Assembly: GCA_963204915.1 (NCBI GenBank)
Contig: CAUJHS010000103.1
Location: forward strand, 1-53,088
DNA length: 53,088 nt
Reading direction: 5' to 3'
From: Planctomycetota bacterium
GTDB taxonomy: Bacteria > Planctomycetota > Planctomycetia > Pirellulales > Pirellulaceae
The stretch's first letter is position 1. Each line of letters starts with the position of its first letter. Made by a program: the position numbers and the translations under genes. Positions 34,317 through 44,054 of the stretch are shown in pieces. The notes under the pieces were generated by a model. That model searched no databases and had not been told where the DNA came from. It saw nothing but the letters and a program-made list of their open reading frames with translations.

Positions 34317-36794
34317 TCATGCGGGTTTGTACGCCAGCAAGCGGAGCGCGTTGGCCACGACCAGCAGCGTCGATCCCTCGTGAAGCCCGACCGCGGCGCC
34401 GATTCGCAGGCCGAGCAGCGTTGCGGGAATGAGAATCGCCACCATTCCCAAACTCATCCATAGATTCTGCCGAATCACCCGGCGTGTTTGCCGGCTCAGG
34501 CCCACAGCAAATGGCAAGTGATTCAAATCGTCCGCCATCAGAGCGACATCGGCGGTTTCCAATGCGACATCGGAGCCAGCGGCGCCCATCGCGATGCCCA
34601 CCGTGGCATTGGCCATCGCGGGAGCGTCGTTGACGCCATCGCCCACCATTGCTACGTCCTCCTCCTGCCGCAGCTTTTTGATCGCCGTCACCTTATCCTC
34701 CGGCATCAGGTCGCCCCACGCTTCGTCGATGCCGATTTCCTTCGCGACCGCATCGGCAACGCGCTGGTTGTCCCCCGACAGCATGACCATGCGTCGCACG
34801 CCCAGCTCGCGAAGGCGTTCGACAACGACCCTCGCGGATGCACGCGGCGTGTCCATGAGTCCTAGCGCACCCAAATACCGATCCCCGTGGCGGACGATCA
34901 TCGTGGTTCGACCATCGGTCTTCAGCTTTTCCACCATCTCGCGTAACGATGCGGGCAAGTCCGGCCCTTCAACTTCTGAAAAGAGAGCATCTTTGCCGAT
35001 ATGGACTGGCTGATTCTCGACTTGGGCCGTGACGCCTCGCCCCGTGATGCTTCGCAGGTCATGCGCTTCGGGAAGCGCCTGCGCGTCCAGCCGTACTTTG
35101 CCATCGCGCACCACGGCGGCGGCGAGCGGATGATCGCTGAGTTGCTCCACCGCGATGGCCACCCGAAGCAACTCCGCCTCGCTGGCTCCCTCGGCAATAA
35201 GGACATCGGTAAGGCGGGGCTTGCCTTCGGTCAGCGTTCCGGTCTTGTCGAATGCAATCGCGCCGAGTGCTCCAAGAGCTTCCAATGGCGCCCCACCTTT
35301 GACAAGCACTCCGCCACGGGCGGCCCGAGCCACGCCACTCAGAACGGCGCTCGGCGTCGCGATCGCGAGGGCGCAAGGGCTGGCCGCCACAAGCACCGCC
35401 ATCGCGCGGTAAAAGGAATCGCGGAACGGTTCGTCGATTACGACCCATGCGAAAAGCAGCAAGCCGGCCAGAGCTAATACGGCAGGCGTGAAGTAACGCT
35501 CGAATTTGTCCGTGAATCGCTGCGTGGGAGAAGCCGTGGTCTCCGCCTCGCTCACCATTTCGACGACGCGGGCCAACGTCGTCTCAGTGGCCTTCTTCGT
35601 GACTTGGATCTCCAGCGCCCCACGTTGGTTGATGGTTCCTGCAAACACACGATGCTGCGGGTCGAGGCGGTCCGGTTCCTGCGCCGCCTTGGCAGGATCG
35701 TCCACCGGGCGCTTGTCCACGGGCACGCTTTCGCCCGTGATTGGGGCCTGATCGACCGTGGTTTCCCCTTTGACGACAAAGCCATCGGCGGGAATACGTT
35801 CGTTGGGCTTAACGACTACCACGTCGCCGCGCTGTAATTGCTCGACGGGAAGCTCCTGAACGTGGCCATTGCGGCGGACGAGCGCGATTTCGGGCGCCAA
35901 TTCGGCCAAGGCTTCGATGGCCCGCCGCGCCCGGCCCATCGCATAGTGTTCCAGCGCATGACCGAGGCTAAAGAGAAACAGCAGTAAGGCTCCCTCCGCC
36001 CACTCGCCTAAGATAGCCGCTCCCATCGCCGCCAGAAGCATGAGGAAGTCAATCTCGAAACGCCCAGATCGAATCTTCTCGATTGCCTCGCGTAGCGTAA
36101 AAAACGCGCCGAAGCCGTAAGCCAGAACATACAGCGCCAGCGGACCCCATTGGAGAACCCGTGGGCCGTTATATGAAAAAAAAGAAGTCAGCCATCCCAA
36201 AAGCAGGAAGACGCCGCAGAGGGCGGCGAAGGCAAGTTCGGTTTTCTCGCCGAGAATCGCGCCGTGCTCATGCTCCACTTCGCGTTCCTCGCGGGCGGTT
36301 TCCGGCGGTTGTGGTTCTGGCTTAGGTTTGACAATTCTCGGAGGCTTCTCTTCGATCAACCGAACGCCTGCGTCGCGAACGAACGAGCGTACCGTAGCTT
36401 CGTTCGTCTTCTCGCGATCAAATTCGATGCGCACGATGCCGTCAGGAGAAACGGCGGCTTCGAGTAAGCCGTTGGCCCTTTCCAGATGCAACGAGATGGC
36501 CCGCGCGCGGCGGACGTGTGTAGGCTCCACCCTGAGCAGCATGTGCCCGTACCGCTCATGGATTTGAGCGCCGGCGCGGCGGGCCAGTTCGCGTACATCT
36601 CCCAGCGACAGTTGTTGCGGGTCAAAGTGGATGCAAAGTTGCTGCGGCGTTTCCTTGCTGGCTTCCAGCACGTGGGCCGCCTGCACGCCCTTCTTGGCTT
36701 CCAAAAGTTCGCCAAGTCGCCGGACGCACGCATCCCGTGCGTCCGGCACATCGGGCAATACCAGAGGAATTTCAATCCGCAGTCGTTTGGTCAT
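34317..36794 (-). CDS. P1B-4-type ATPase (Co/Zn/Fe/Cd type, SPC motif)
   Basis: An 825-residue metal ATPase. The ion motif is SPCALAIATP (about 473), not CPC; the last span has HEGSTLLVVANALRLL, the HEG pattern of the P1B-4 group (CoaT, CtpD), whose substrates are Co, Zn, Fe or Cd. DKTGTLTEG (about 515) and GDGVNDAPAMA are intact. The N-terminal 180 residues are long, with a soluble helical part and a linker of Lys, Pro and Glu (PRIVKPKPEPQPPETAREE), but no GMxCxxC metal domain. ATG 36794 begins TKRLRIEIPL; an upstream ATG at 36833 adds 13 residues. The 103 bases to the His lipoprotein gene may hold a promoter. Confidence 0.92.
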   Translation of the reverse strand: MTKRLRIEIPLVLPDVPDARDACVRRLGELLEAKKGVQAAHVLEASKETPQQLCIHFDPQQLSLGDVRELARRAGAQIHERYGHMLLRVEPTHVRRARAISLHLERANGLLEAAVSPDGIVRIEFDREKTNEATVRSFVRDAGVRLIEEKPPRIVKPKPEPQPPETAREEREVEHEHGAILGEKTELAFAALCGVFLLLGWLTSFFSYNGPRVLQWGPLALYVLAYGFGAFFTLREAIEKIRSGRFEIDFLMLLAAMGAAILGEWAEGALLLFLFSLGHALEHYAMGRARRAIEALAELAPEIALVRRNGHVQELPVEQLQRGDVVVVKPNERIPADGFVVKGETTVDQAPITGESVPVDKRPVDDPAKAAQEPDRLDPQHRVFAGTINQRGALEIQVTKKATETTLARVVEMVSEAETTASPTQRFTDKFERYFTPAVLALAGLLLFAWVVIDEPFRDSFYRAMAVLVAASPCALAIATPSAVLSGVARAARGGVLVKGGAPLEALGALGAIAFDKTGTLTEGKPRLTDVLIAEGASEAELLRVAIAVEQLSDHPLAAAVVRDGKVRLDAQALPEAHDLRSITGRGVTAQVENQPVHIGKDALFSEVEGPDLPASLREMVEKLKTDGRTTMIVRHGDRYLGALGLMDTPRASARVVVERLRELGVRRMVMLSGDNQRVADAVAKEIGIDEAWGDLMPEDKVTAIKKLRQEEDVAMVGDGVNDAPAMANATVGIAMGAAGSDVALETADVALMADDLNHLPFAVGLSRQTRRVIRQNLWMSLGMVAILIPATLLGLRIGAAVGLHEGSTLLVVANALRLLAYKPA

Positions 36795-36897
36795 TCTTCC
36801 AACTCCAACCTGCGCCGGGAGACGACTAAACACCGACGGTCACAGCCGTATGGCCAATTATTTCCTCTTGGTGACTGCTTACCGCGAGGCGACAGCC

Positions 36898-37434
36898 TCA
36901 TTGTTTATGTTCTTCATGGTCGTGGTCGTGGTGCTCGTGCGACAACTCACCCGAGTAAGGCGTCCCGTCGATCGTCACCTGCACCCGGACGGTGGCTTCG
37001 GGGTTCGCCTCCAACGCTTCAAACAGGGCTGCATCGGGCGAAGCGAAGATCGCCGCTTTCCCATCCGCGGCATCGGACGGAGCAAGCTCAAAAATTTGGG
37101 GTTGATCGCCCGCGACGAGATTGAGGGTGAGGCTTTCGGCGGCGATCGGCAAGGACTTCATCTCCTCATCGAGGATGTAAATGGTCACGGCTTTCGCGTC
37201 GTGGTCTTCGACGAGTTCCGCGTGGTACTCGTGATTCCGGCCGAGTTCGATAATGTGGCCGCCGTGCGGTCCCTCGTGGTCGTGAGCATGTTCGTGCTCG
37301 TGATCCTCAGCGGCGCCGGGCGTTTTGGCGACCTGCGCCGGGGTGTCCCCAGCAGGCTCCGTTTTGCAACCGACCAGGAACGCGACCACCAAAAGAGGCG
37401 CCGTCCAACCAACGAAACGGAAGTAGCTTTGCAT
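36898..37434 (-). CDS. His-rich lipoprotein with GPHGG...H...E...IY domain
   Basis: A 178-residue lipoprotein. The lipobox is FLVGC. A His/Asp/Glu tract (HEHEHAHDHEGPHGGH) leads to IIELGRNHEYHAELVEDHDA and AVTIYILDEEM, a small domain with the pattern GPHGGxI, H, ELV and TIY. The chain ends in a second His tract (HEHHDHDHEEH). The same domain is in the proteins at 37950 and 50683. GGAG lies eight bases before the ATG at 37434. The gene follows the accessory gene at 37541 by about 106 bases. Role: likely metal binding in the periplasm, next to CusA-type and P1B-4 pumps. Confidence 0.75.
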   Translation of the reverse strand: MQSYFRFVGWTAPLLVVAFLVGCKTEPAGDTPAQVAKTPGAAEDHEHEHAHDHEGPHGGHIIELGRNHEYHAELVEDHDAKAVTIYILDEEMKSLPIAAESLTLNLVAGDQPQIFELAPSDAADGKAAIFASPDAALFEALEANPEATVRVQVTIDGTPYSGELSHEHHDHDHEEHKQ

Positions 37435-37540
37435 CGCGAAGACTCCAAAGTAGGGACGAGAAGAAAATGGCGACGCCGCCCATTGTGGGCGGCGCTCACC
37501 GGACAGGACGATCGTTAGACGAGTTTTTCAACGTAAGCCG

Positions 37541-37885
37541 TTAGTGCTGGTGCGTCGTTTCAAATCCCGAGGCGCGCAGCCACTTTTCCCACTTGTGCGC
37601 TCCGGCGTCCGTCTCGACGGCGAGGCTTCGCCACTCGGGGCAGCGGTAGCTCACGTCGATGTGACCGCCGTGGTCGCCGGCCTTGACTTCACAGCCCAAC
37701 TTCTTCACCGTCGCCAGGTGGGTTTCCGCTTTTTTCGTTTCGTCGAAGTGCAAGGTCTTCCACTTGGTCAGGCGGTACTCCACGACGTACTGCTCCTCAG
37801 CGGAGGCGCGATCCGGCGAGAAGCCGGAAACCATCGTGAAAGCCACTGCCGCAATCAGCACCGACTTCAGCATTCGTTGCAACAT
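37541..37885 (-). CDS. Small conserved-looking periplasmic protein
   Basis: A 114-residue protein with a signal peptide (MLKSVLIAAVAFTMVSGFS after four residues, cleaved near ASAE). The mature domain of about 85 residues runs YVVEYRLTKWKTLHFDETKK, HLATVKKLGCEVKAG and HGGHIDVSYRCPEWRSLAV, with two Cys, then a tryptophan-containing helix and a His-rich end (ETTHQH). It looks folded and not low-complexity. I recall similar proteins near planctomycete metal pumps but no named family. AAAGGAG precedes the ATG at 37885. It is part of the leftward RND unit. Confidence 0.7.
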   Translation of the reverse strand: MLQRMLKSVLIAAVAFTMVSGFSPDRASAEEQYVVEYRLTKWKTLHFDETKKAETHLATVKKLGCEVKAGDHGGHIDVSYRCPEWRSLAVETDAGAHKWEKWLRASGFETTHQH

Positions 37886-37949
37886 TTGCCAACTCCTTTG
37901 AAAAAACGAAAGAGAAGAAACGACGCGCATCCTCACGCGCCTTGGATTC

Positions 37950-38576
37950 CTAATGGCCTCGTACCGGGTACGGCGCGACGCGATCAGTCGGGTAATGCGA
38001 GGAAGCGCCGCGGTTGCGTCGCTCGAACTCGCATTCGTATTCGTCGGCGTGCTCGATGGATCGTCCGAACGGACAGGGATACGGAGCGTATGAATGGTCG
38101 TCATGCAGTGCTGGCGGCGAGATCGCGCCGGCAGCCGGTACGCCTGGGACTGCGTGTCCGTGCGAGTCGGCTTGGTAGGCCGACACCCCCATCGACGGCG
38201 GCAAATAGATGGTGATCGCGTGATGGGCCTCGTCGTAGACCAATTCGACATGCGAATGCCCGTCGCCCACGGGAACGATCTTGCCGCCGTGCGGCCCCAA
38301 GGCGTAGGGAGGCGCAACAGGAGCAACTTGGCTCCCCCTGGGAGTTAGCGTCGGCGGTCGATCCGCGGGCGTGTCGTGAGTGTGGCCATTGTGACTGTGA
38401 CCACTGTGGTCGTGTGAATGTTCGTGAGGCGACGAAACCTCCGCCGCATCGCCGGGCAACTCCGGCGGCGATTCCGGCACTAGGACTGGCGGCGATTGCG
38501 CCACGACCGCGCTGCGAACCAGCAGCACCGCCGCCAAAGCAAGCAGTGCTATACCACCTGTTACGACTCGCGACAT
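37950..38576 (-). CDS. Secreted His-rich protein with GPHGG...H...E...IY domain
   Basis: A 208-residue protein. The signal peptide is VTGGIALLALAAVLLVRSAV. A His tract (HEHSHDHSGHSHNGHTHD) is followed by GPHGGKIVPVGDGHSHVELV and AITIYLPPSMG, the same domain as in the lipoprotein at 36898. The C-terminal part has HDDHSYAPYPCPFG and a region with Tyr, His and Arg. The start at ATG 38576 has an upstream AGAGGAG. It follows the RND gene by about 87 bases on the same strand and probably supplies metal to, or protects, the pump. Confidence 0.75.
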   Translation of the reverse strand: MSRVVTGGIALLALAAVLLVRSAVVAQSPPVLVPESPPELPGDAAEVSSPHEHSHDHSGHSHNGHTHDTPADRPPTLTPRGSQVAPVAPPYALGPHGGKIVPVGDGHSHVELVYDEAHHAITIYLPPSMGVSAYQADSHGHAVPGVPAAGAISPPALHDDHSYAPYPCPFGRSIEHADEYECEFERRNRGASSHYPTDRVAPYPVRGH

Positions 38577-38663
38577 AGGTTCTCCTCTTCTTGAAAGGGG
38601 CAATCCACCGTGGTTCCCGGACTACGCAAACCTTGCGCCGGGCGTTGCACCGGCACAATTGCG

Positions 38664-41600
38664 TTAGCTTGCAGCCTGTGCGGCCGGCGAAGTCAGCTTA
38701 TCTTCCTCAACCAACTCAATCTGCTCGCGCGACTGCTGCACAATCCGCTCCGCAGGTTTGCGTCCGAACAACCAGAACAAGGCCGGGTGAACGAAAAAGT
38801 CCAGCAGCGTCGAACTAATCAGGCCGCCGACGATCACCGTGGCGACTGGGTAGAGGATTTCCTTCCCCGGTTCACCCGCGGCCAGCGTCAGCGGGATAAG
38901 CGCGATGCCGGCAGTCAGTGCTGTCATCAATACCGGCGCCAGCCGCTCCAAGCCGCCACGAATAATCATCGCGTGGTTGAACTGCTCTCCCTCGTACTTG
39001 ACGAGGTGGAGGTAATGGTTGAGTAATAAGATGCCGTTGCGTGAAGCAACACCCACCAACGCAATAAAGCCCACCATCGCTGCAATGGTCAAAGTCTGCC
39101 CAGTGACGACCAGCGCGGCGACTGCTCCAATGAAAGCCATTGGCAGCGCCGCCATTACCTGAAGCGACAGGTTGACCGAGTGGAACATCGTGTACAGAAC
39201 CAGGAAGATGCCCACGAGCGAAATCACGAACAAAACGCCAATTGTGCGCGAGGCCGATTGCTGGCTCTCAAATTGGCCGCCGTATTCGATGAAATACCCG
39301 GCCGGCAATGATTCCTGGATTGGCCTCAGCCGCGTCTGGATGTCCTGCACGACATCCACCAACCCCCGGTCGCCGACATTCGCCTGAATAACGATGCGGC
39401 GACGGACCTGTTCGCGGTTAATGGTGTTCGGTCCGCCCGATTCGTAAATCTTGGCCACGGACGAAAGCGGCGTGCGACCGCCATTGGGAAGCTCAATGGA
39501 CAGCCGCCGCAGAACTTCCAAATTCTCACGGTATGGCTCGTCCAGCCTGACCAATAGGTCGAAGGTTCGCTGGCCGATAAGCACTTGCGAGATTACCTCG
39601 CCGTTCATGGCGGTTTCCACATACTCGTTCACGCGGTCTGGGGTCAGGCCGTAGAGCAGCAGTTGGTCGCGATTTACCTCAATTCGCAGTTGGGGGATGA
39701 TGACCTGTGGTTCGACCATCAAGTCGGTCACTCCCGGAACCTCGGAGATCGTGTTCTTCATCCGGTCGGCCGTCGAACGAAGGAGGTCCAGGTCGTCGCC
39801 GTAGAGCTTAATGCCGATTTCCGCCTTGACCCCCGACAGCATGTGGGAAATAAGGTGCGCCAGAGGTTGCTCCACCGCGGTGACGATGCCGGGAATGTCT
39901 GCCATCGCCTCACGAATTTCGGTGAGGGTTTCCTCCCGGCTACGATGAGAGGTCGGATCGAGGCTGATTATGAATTCCGAAACATTGACTCCCTCTGCGT
40001 GCTCGTCGAGTTCGGCCCGGCCGGTACGCCGCGCGAAGCCGGCGATGTCAGGCACCTCTTTCAATCGCCGTTCGACCTGACCCGCAATCTCGTTCGACGT
40101 TTGCAATGATGTTCCAGGGGGCAATACGACGTTGAGTTGCACAGTCCCTTCGTTGAACGGCGGCAAAAAGTCCCGGTCCAGACTAAGCAGCGCCGCAAAA
40201 GAAAGGCCGACGGCCGCGAGCGTCACCGCGAGAATCGGCACGGGGACACGTAGGCTGAAGCGGATCACCTTTGCGCCGATCCACTTGAGCGACCGCAGTA
40301 CGAACCCATCGTGTTCTCGCTCCATCAGCCGCGCATTTCCCAACAGCCAGTAAGAAAGCACGGGTGTGACCGTCAGCGACACCAGCAGCGACGCCAGGAT
40401 CGAGACGATGTACGCGATTCCCAACGGCTTGAAGAGTTGTCCTTCCATACCCGTAAGGGCGAAGAGCGGCACGAACACGAGCACCACGATCATGGTGCTG
40501 AACACGATCGAGTTGCGCACCTCGACGCTCGCCCGAAAGACGACTTGCAGGGGGTGTTTGGGTTTCTCGCTATGCCGGTTCTCGCGCAGCCGCCGAAAAA
40601 TGTTTTCCACGTCCACGATCGCGTCGTCCACCAATTCGCCGATGGCGACCGCTAGACCACCCAGCGTCATCGTGTTGATCGACATGCCGAAGGCTTTGAA
40701 CACCAGCACGGTGATTACCAGCGACAGTGGAATGGCGGTTAAGGTGATAAACGTCGTGCGGAAATTCCATAGGAACAGGAAGAGGATGACAACCACCAGA
40801 ATTCCGCCGTCGCGGAGGGCCTCGATCACGTTTTCGATCGCGCGGTCGATGAACTCTTCTTGAGAGTAAATCTCGGGATGCAGGCGGATGTCGTCCGGCA
40901 GCGATGGCTCCAACTCCTTCAACGCTTCCACGATCCCCGCCGTTACCACGCGGGTGTCGGCGTTCGGCTGTTTGTTGATCGTCAGCACTACCGCGGGGCC
41001 TCCTTCCCACTCACCCGCCTCCTGCCGCACGAAGGCCGTGCTGTCGCCGCGCTTCACCTGGGCCGCCTCGACGATGCGGGCTACCTGTTGCAAGGCGACG
41101 GGACGGTCCTCACGGATCGTGACGACGACTTTCTTCAAATCCTCAACGGTCTGAATACGCCCCAGCGCTCGGACGAGAAACTCATTGGGTCCTTGCCGGT
41201 CGAGGTAGCCCCCAGTGGCGTTCCGATTGCTCTCCTCTACGGCTTTTTTCACGTCATCGAGCGTGACGCCGTATCGCAGCAGCGCATCGGGATCGACGAG
41301 TACCTGAAACTGTTTCCGCCCTCCTCCCATCGTGAACACTTGGGCCACGCCAGGGATCGTCAGAAGGCGCTGTCGCACGACCCAATCGGCCAAAGTGCGG
41401 ACTTCCAATGGTTCCGTTTTGCCTCCCTCGCTCCACATGCCGACCATCATAATCTGGCCCATGATGGACGAGATCGGCGCCAGTTGCGGCTGGATGCCAG
41501 GCGGCAGACTCGCGCTGACCAGTTGCAGCCGTTCATTTACGATTTGCCGGTCGTTGTAGATGTTGGTCCCCCAATCGAACTCGACATAGATCACCGAGAT

Positions 41601-41867
41601 TCCCACTCCCGACGAGCTACGGACCACTTGCACGCCGTTGGCCCCATTCAAGGCCGTTTCCAACGGAAAGGTGATGAGCGATTCAACCTCTTCTGGCGCC
41701 ATGCCGGGCGCCTCGGTCATCACCACCACCCGCGGTCGGTCCAGGTCCGGGAATACGTCGATCGGCAGGCGCATCGTCTGCCACGTCCCGTACCCCACCA
41801 GGAACACGGAAAAGGCAATAATCAGCACCCGTTGCTTTAGTGAAAAGCGAATAATGGCGTTGAGCAT
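38664..41867 (-). CDS. Heavy-metal RND efflux pump, second type
   Basis: A 1067-residue RND pump. The fourth span has LAVAIGELVDDAIVDVENIF (about 403-422), so the DFG of the Czc type is replaced by AIG, as in the CusA-like branch that exports other ions, though the double Asp differs from CusA itself. Periplasmic Met (SHMLSGVKAEIG) is in a position like one of the CusA relay Met residues, but the others were not seen. The family length is complete. ATG 41867 has no strong ribosome site. The gene follows the coiled-coil protein by 55 bases. The ion is not decided. Confidence 0.92.
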   Translation of the reverse strand: MLNAIIRFSLKQRVLIIAFSVFLVGYGTWQTMRLPIDVFPDLDRPRVVVMTEAPGMAPEEVESLITFPLETALNGANGVQVVRSSSGVGISVIYVEFDWGTNIYNDRQIVNERLQLVSASLPPGIQPQLAPISSIMGQIMMVGMWSEGGKTEPLEVRTLADWVVRQRLLTIPGVAQVFTMGGGRKQFQVLVDPDALLRYGVTLDDVKKAVEESNRNATGGYLDRQGPNEFLVRALGRIQTVEDLKKVVVTIREDRPVALQQVARIVEAAQVKRGDSTAFVRQEAGEWEGGPAVVLTINKQPNADTRVVTAGIVEALKELEPSLPDDIRLHPEIYSQEEFIDRAIENVIEALRDGGILVVVILFLFLWNFRTTFITLTAIPLSLVITVLVFKAFGMSINTMTLGGLAVAIGELVDDAIVDVENIFRRLRENRHSEKPKHPLQVVFRASVEVRNSIVFSTMIVVLVFVPLFALTGMEGQLFKPLGIAYIVSILASLLVSLTVTPVLSYWLLGNARLMEREHDGFVLRSLKWIGAKVIRFSLRVPVPILAVTLAAVGLSFAALLSLDRDFLPPFNEGTVQLNVVLPPGTSLQTSNEIAGQVERRLKEVPDIAGFARRTGRAELDEHAEGVNVSEFIISLDPTSHRSREETLTEIREAMADIPGIVTAVEQPLAHLISHMLSGVKAEIGIKLYGDDLDLLRSTADRMKNTISEVPGVTDLMVEPQVIIPQLRIEVNRDQLLLYGLTPDRVNEYVETAMNGEVISQVLIGQRTFDLLVRLDEPYRENLEVLRRLSIELPNGGRTPLSSVAKIYESGGPNTINREQVRRRIVIQANVGDRGLVDVVQDIQTRLRPIQESLPAGYFIEYGGQFESQQSASRTIGVLFVISLVGIFLVLYTMFHSVNLSLQVMAALPMAFIGAVAALVVTGQTLTIAAMVGFIALVGVASRNGILLLNHYLHLVKYEGEQFNHAMIIRGGLERLAPVLMTALTAGIALIPLTLAAGEPGKEILYPVATVIVGGLISSTLLDFFVHPALFWLFGRKPAERIVQQSREQIELVEEDKLTSPAAQAAS

Positions 41868-41922
41868 GGTTCAGCCCAGTGTCGAGATTTCAGTATTGAG
41901 AGCCGTTAAACGAGCGGACCGA

Positions 41923-42363
41923 CTACTTCGAGGCGGCTCGCGCCCGAAGTAAGTCCGCCTGTACTCTCAGCCGAAAAGCCTTGGCCTTCAAACGATCCAT
42001 CGCAGTTGCCTCACGCGCCTGCGACAGCCGTTCAACGACTTCCTCCAACCGCCGGGCGTTCTCGACCATCGTTTCGAGGATCGTAATGCGCTCGGCTGGA
42101 GTTTGCGCGAGTTCGAGTTTGGCCGAGAGCAAATCCGTCTCGGCCGTGAGAACCGAGTTGAATTGGACCTCGCCCAACTCGTATGCTTTCCGTTGGAGTT
42201 CGACAATCTCGGCCAAGACCGTCAGGCGTTCCTTCAAAACATCTCTTGCGGCGTCCGCACTGGGCGATTTCGGTTCCTCGGCGGCTGATAGCACGCCCGA
42301 TGTCAGCAGGAGAATTAGCGCCGCCGCCCTCGGCAGAGAGTATGTCGGTATTTTCGCGAACAT
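41923..42363 (-). CDS. Secreted coiled-coil protein of the RND operon
   Basis: A 146-residue protein with a signal peptide (LPRAAALILLLTSGVLSA). The mature chain is one long helical region: ERLTVLAEIVELQRKAYELG, VLTAETDLLSAKLELAQTPA, and RLRVQADLLRARAASK. The pattern resembles the helical hairpin of TolC-type proteins (the YELGEV...LTAETDLLSAKLEL order is close to theirs), yet it is too short for a channel. I use ATG 42363, with GAGG nine bases upstream; ATG 42378 is the alternative. It lies 17 bases after the adaptor gene and may be a stripped partner or brace of the pump. Confidence 0.75.
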   Translation of the reverse strand: MFAKIPTYSLPRAAALILLLTSGVLSAAEEPKSPSADAARDVLKERLTVLAEIVELQRKAYELGEVQFNSVLTAETDLLSAKLELAQTPAERITILETMVENARRLEEVVERLSQAREATAMDRLKAKAFRLRVQADLLRARAASK

Positions 42364-42380
42364 GGCTTTTTTCCTCATGT

Positions 42381-43895
42381 TTAGTGATTGTGTCCGGCGT
42401 GGGGGTCCACGCCGCCGCCAGCTTTATTTTTCAAAGCCATTTGCAGTTGATGAGCCGAGGAAAGCGCGACCTGAGCGCCGGGAAAGATCGAGCCATCGTT
42501 GGCGATAACCGCATGGCGCTGGTCGCGGTACTCCACATGCACCGGCTGACGGTCGAAGTGATCGCCGTTTCGCACAAAGACAAAGGCTTCGGGTCCCTCC
42601 TCGGCGATCGCCTCGACGGGAAGAACGATCTTTTTTGTCCAACGTTCCACCGGCACAAGAAGGTTAAGCCGTTGTCCCATTTTGTACTTCCAGGCGACGA
42701 ACCGCTGTTCCGCGAGGCTTTGCACGTCGCGGATGATCGTGTTGGGTACGGCCACGTAGAAATGGAACGCCCGCGATTCCGACTCCACCTCGTTAGAAAC
42801 AAATACGATCTCTAGCCCGGAAACCTCTTCCGGTTCCTCCGTACCGCCACCGAATACCGCTTTGACAGGCCACTTGTTATTCGCAGCCTTGATGACCTCT
42901 TGCGCATCCTGCTCGAAGCCGCGCCCCTCTGCGTAGAGCACCTTCAAATCCGCCAGATCGCACAGCGGCGAGCCGGCTTGCACGACATCACCCTGGTGTA
43001 CATTGAGGTTTTGAACGACCAGTGGATGCGATAAATCCGACGCATTTTCAGCGAAACCCGCCGGAATGACGTTGGAGACGTTCTCGTTTTTTAAGAAGCG
43101 CAGCTCTTCTTCGTGATTCGAGACTTCCGGCGCATAGACAGCCAATTCGCGCAGCAATCGTCGCTCCTGGGTGATTTGCTGCACTTGGGCATCGGAAAGA
43201 CCGTGCAGTAACAATCCTTCACGCTGGGCGCGCAGCAAGCCTTCGAGTTTCTGCTTCTCGTATTGCCGCTCCAATACGACTTTACGGGCAACCGCGCCGT
43301 CGGTGATCTGCTCCAACCGGGCGATCTCGCGGTTCTCCACATCCAGCGCTTCCAACGTCTTGAGAAACTCCGTCTGAGTCTCCACTAGGTCTTCGTGTGT
43401 CAGGCGAAGATTGAAAAGCACGTCGCCAGGATTGACGGCCTGCCCCTTTGCCACAAAGACGCCCGTCACCATGCCGGTAAGCGGCGCGGCGATCTGAATC
43501 TTTGTCCGGCCCGGACGCTCGACTACCACGGCGGGAATCGTAACGGTTCGCTCGTAGTCTTGCAGTTCGATTTTGCCTACTTTGAGATCGAGGTTCTTCC
43601 ACGCCTGGGGGCTTAGCTCCAGCGAGTTGGCTTCCTCGTGGCCAGGGTGGTTGTGCCCCTCATGCCCATGCCCTGCGTGATCGTCCGTTTCTTCGGCCTC
43701 AGAAGTCTCCGAAGTAGAGCTACTCCCGCTGGCGCCAACGGCAGACGCCAACAACTCCCGCGCCTGGGGCAGCCAGGTTCGATGAAACACCGCTGCGACG
43801 ACCAGCGCAGCCAGCACGCCAAGGGCGGCGACGATGCGTGCGATCCGCTTGGGGCTACTCCAAAGCGCGCGCGATCTTGGTACTGACGATTGCAT
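42381..43895 (-). CDS. RND efflux periplasmic adaptor (CusB/CzcB type)
   Basis: A 504-residue membrane fusion protein. An N-terminal span (RIVAALGVLAALVVAAVF) is followed by a His/Gly tract (DDHAGHGHEGHNHPGHEE), then the barrel and lipoyl parts (TIPAVVVERPGRTKIQIAAP, GVFVAKGQAVNPGD) and a long helical hairpin (about 180-260) and the return lipoyl part. The C-terminus is again His-rich (DPHAGHNH). The metal tract is of His type here, in contrast to the Cys/His knuckles of the first adaptor. ATG 43895 is used because the span follows it. It stands between the Cys-rich gene and the coiled-coil gene. Confidence 0.9.
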   Translation of the reverse strand: MQSSVPRSRALWSSPKRIARIVAALGVLAALVVAAVFHRTWLPQARELLASAVGASGSSSTSETSEAEETDDHAGHGHEGHNHPGHEEANSLELSPQAWKNLDLKVGKIELQDYERTVTIPAVVVERPGRTKIQIAAPLTGMVTGVFVAKGQAVNPGDVLFNLRLTHEDLVETQTEFLKTLEALDVENREIARLEQITDGAVARKVVLERQYEKQKLEGLLRAQREGLLLHGLSDAQVQQITQERRLLRELAVYAPEVSNHEEELRFLKNENVSNVIPAGFAENASDLSHPLVVQNLNVHQGDVVQAGSPLCDLADLKVLYAEGRGFEQDAQEVIKAANNKWPVKAVFGGGTEEPEEVSGLEIVFVSNEVESESRAFHFYVAVPNTIIRDVQSLAEQRFVAWKYKMGQRLNLLVPVERWTKKIVLPVEAIAEEGPEAFVFVRNGDHFDRQPVHVEYRDQRHAVIANDGSIFPGAQVALSSAHQLQMALKNKAGGGVDPHAGHNH

Positions 43896-44054
43896 AATTC
43901 CACCAGAACAAAAAACGAACAGAATACGGAAATCCGCAAAGTGCTGATGCTCGGCCCGATCCGCAACCGGCCTGCGCAACAGCGCAAGAACAAACGCGCT
44001 AAGGCCCCTTCACGCGGGGCAAAAAAAGCGATGGCGTTAGCGAGTCAAGGAGAA

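Noticed and set aside
40860-41840. Long open frame antisense to the second RND pump
   Set aside because: It lies within a well-supported RND gene, has no domain, and its composition follows from the GC-rich codons of the other strand.
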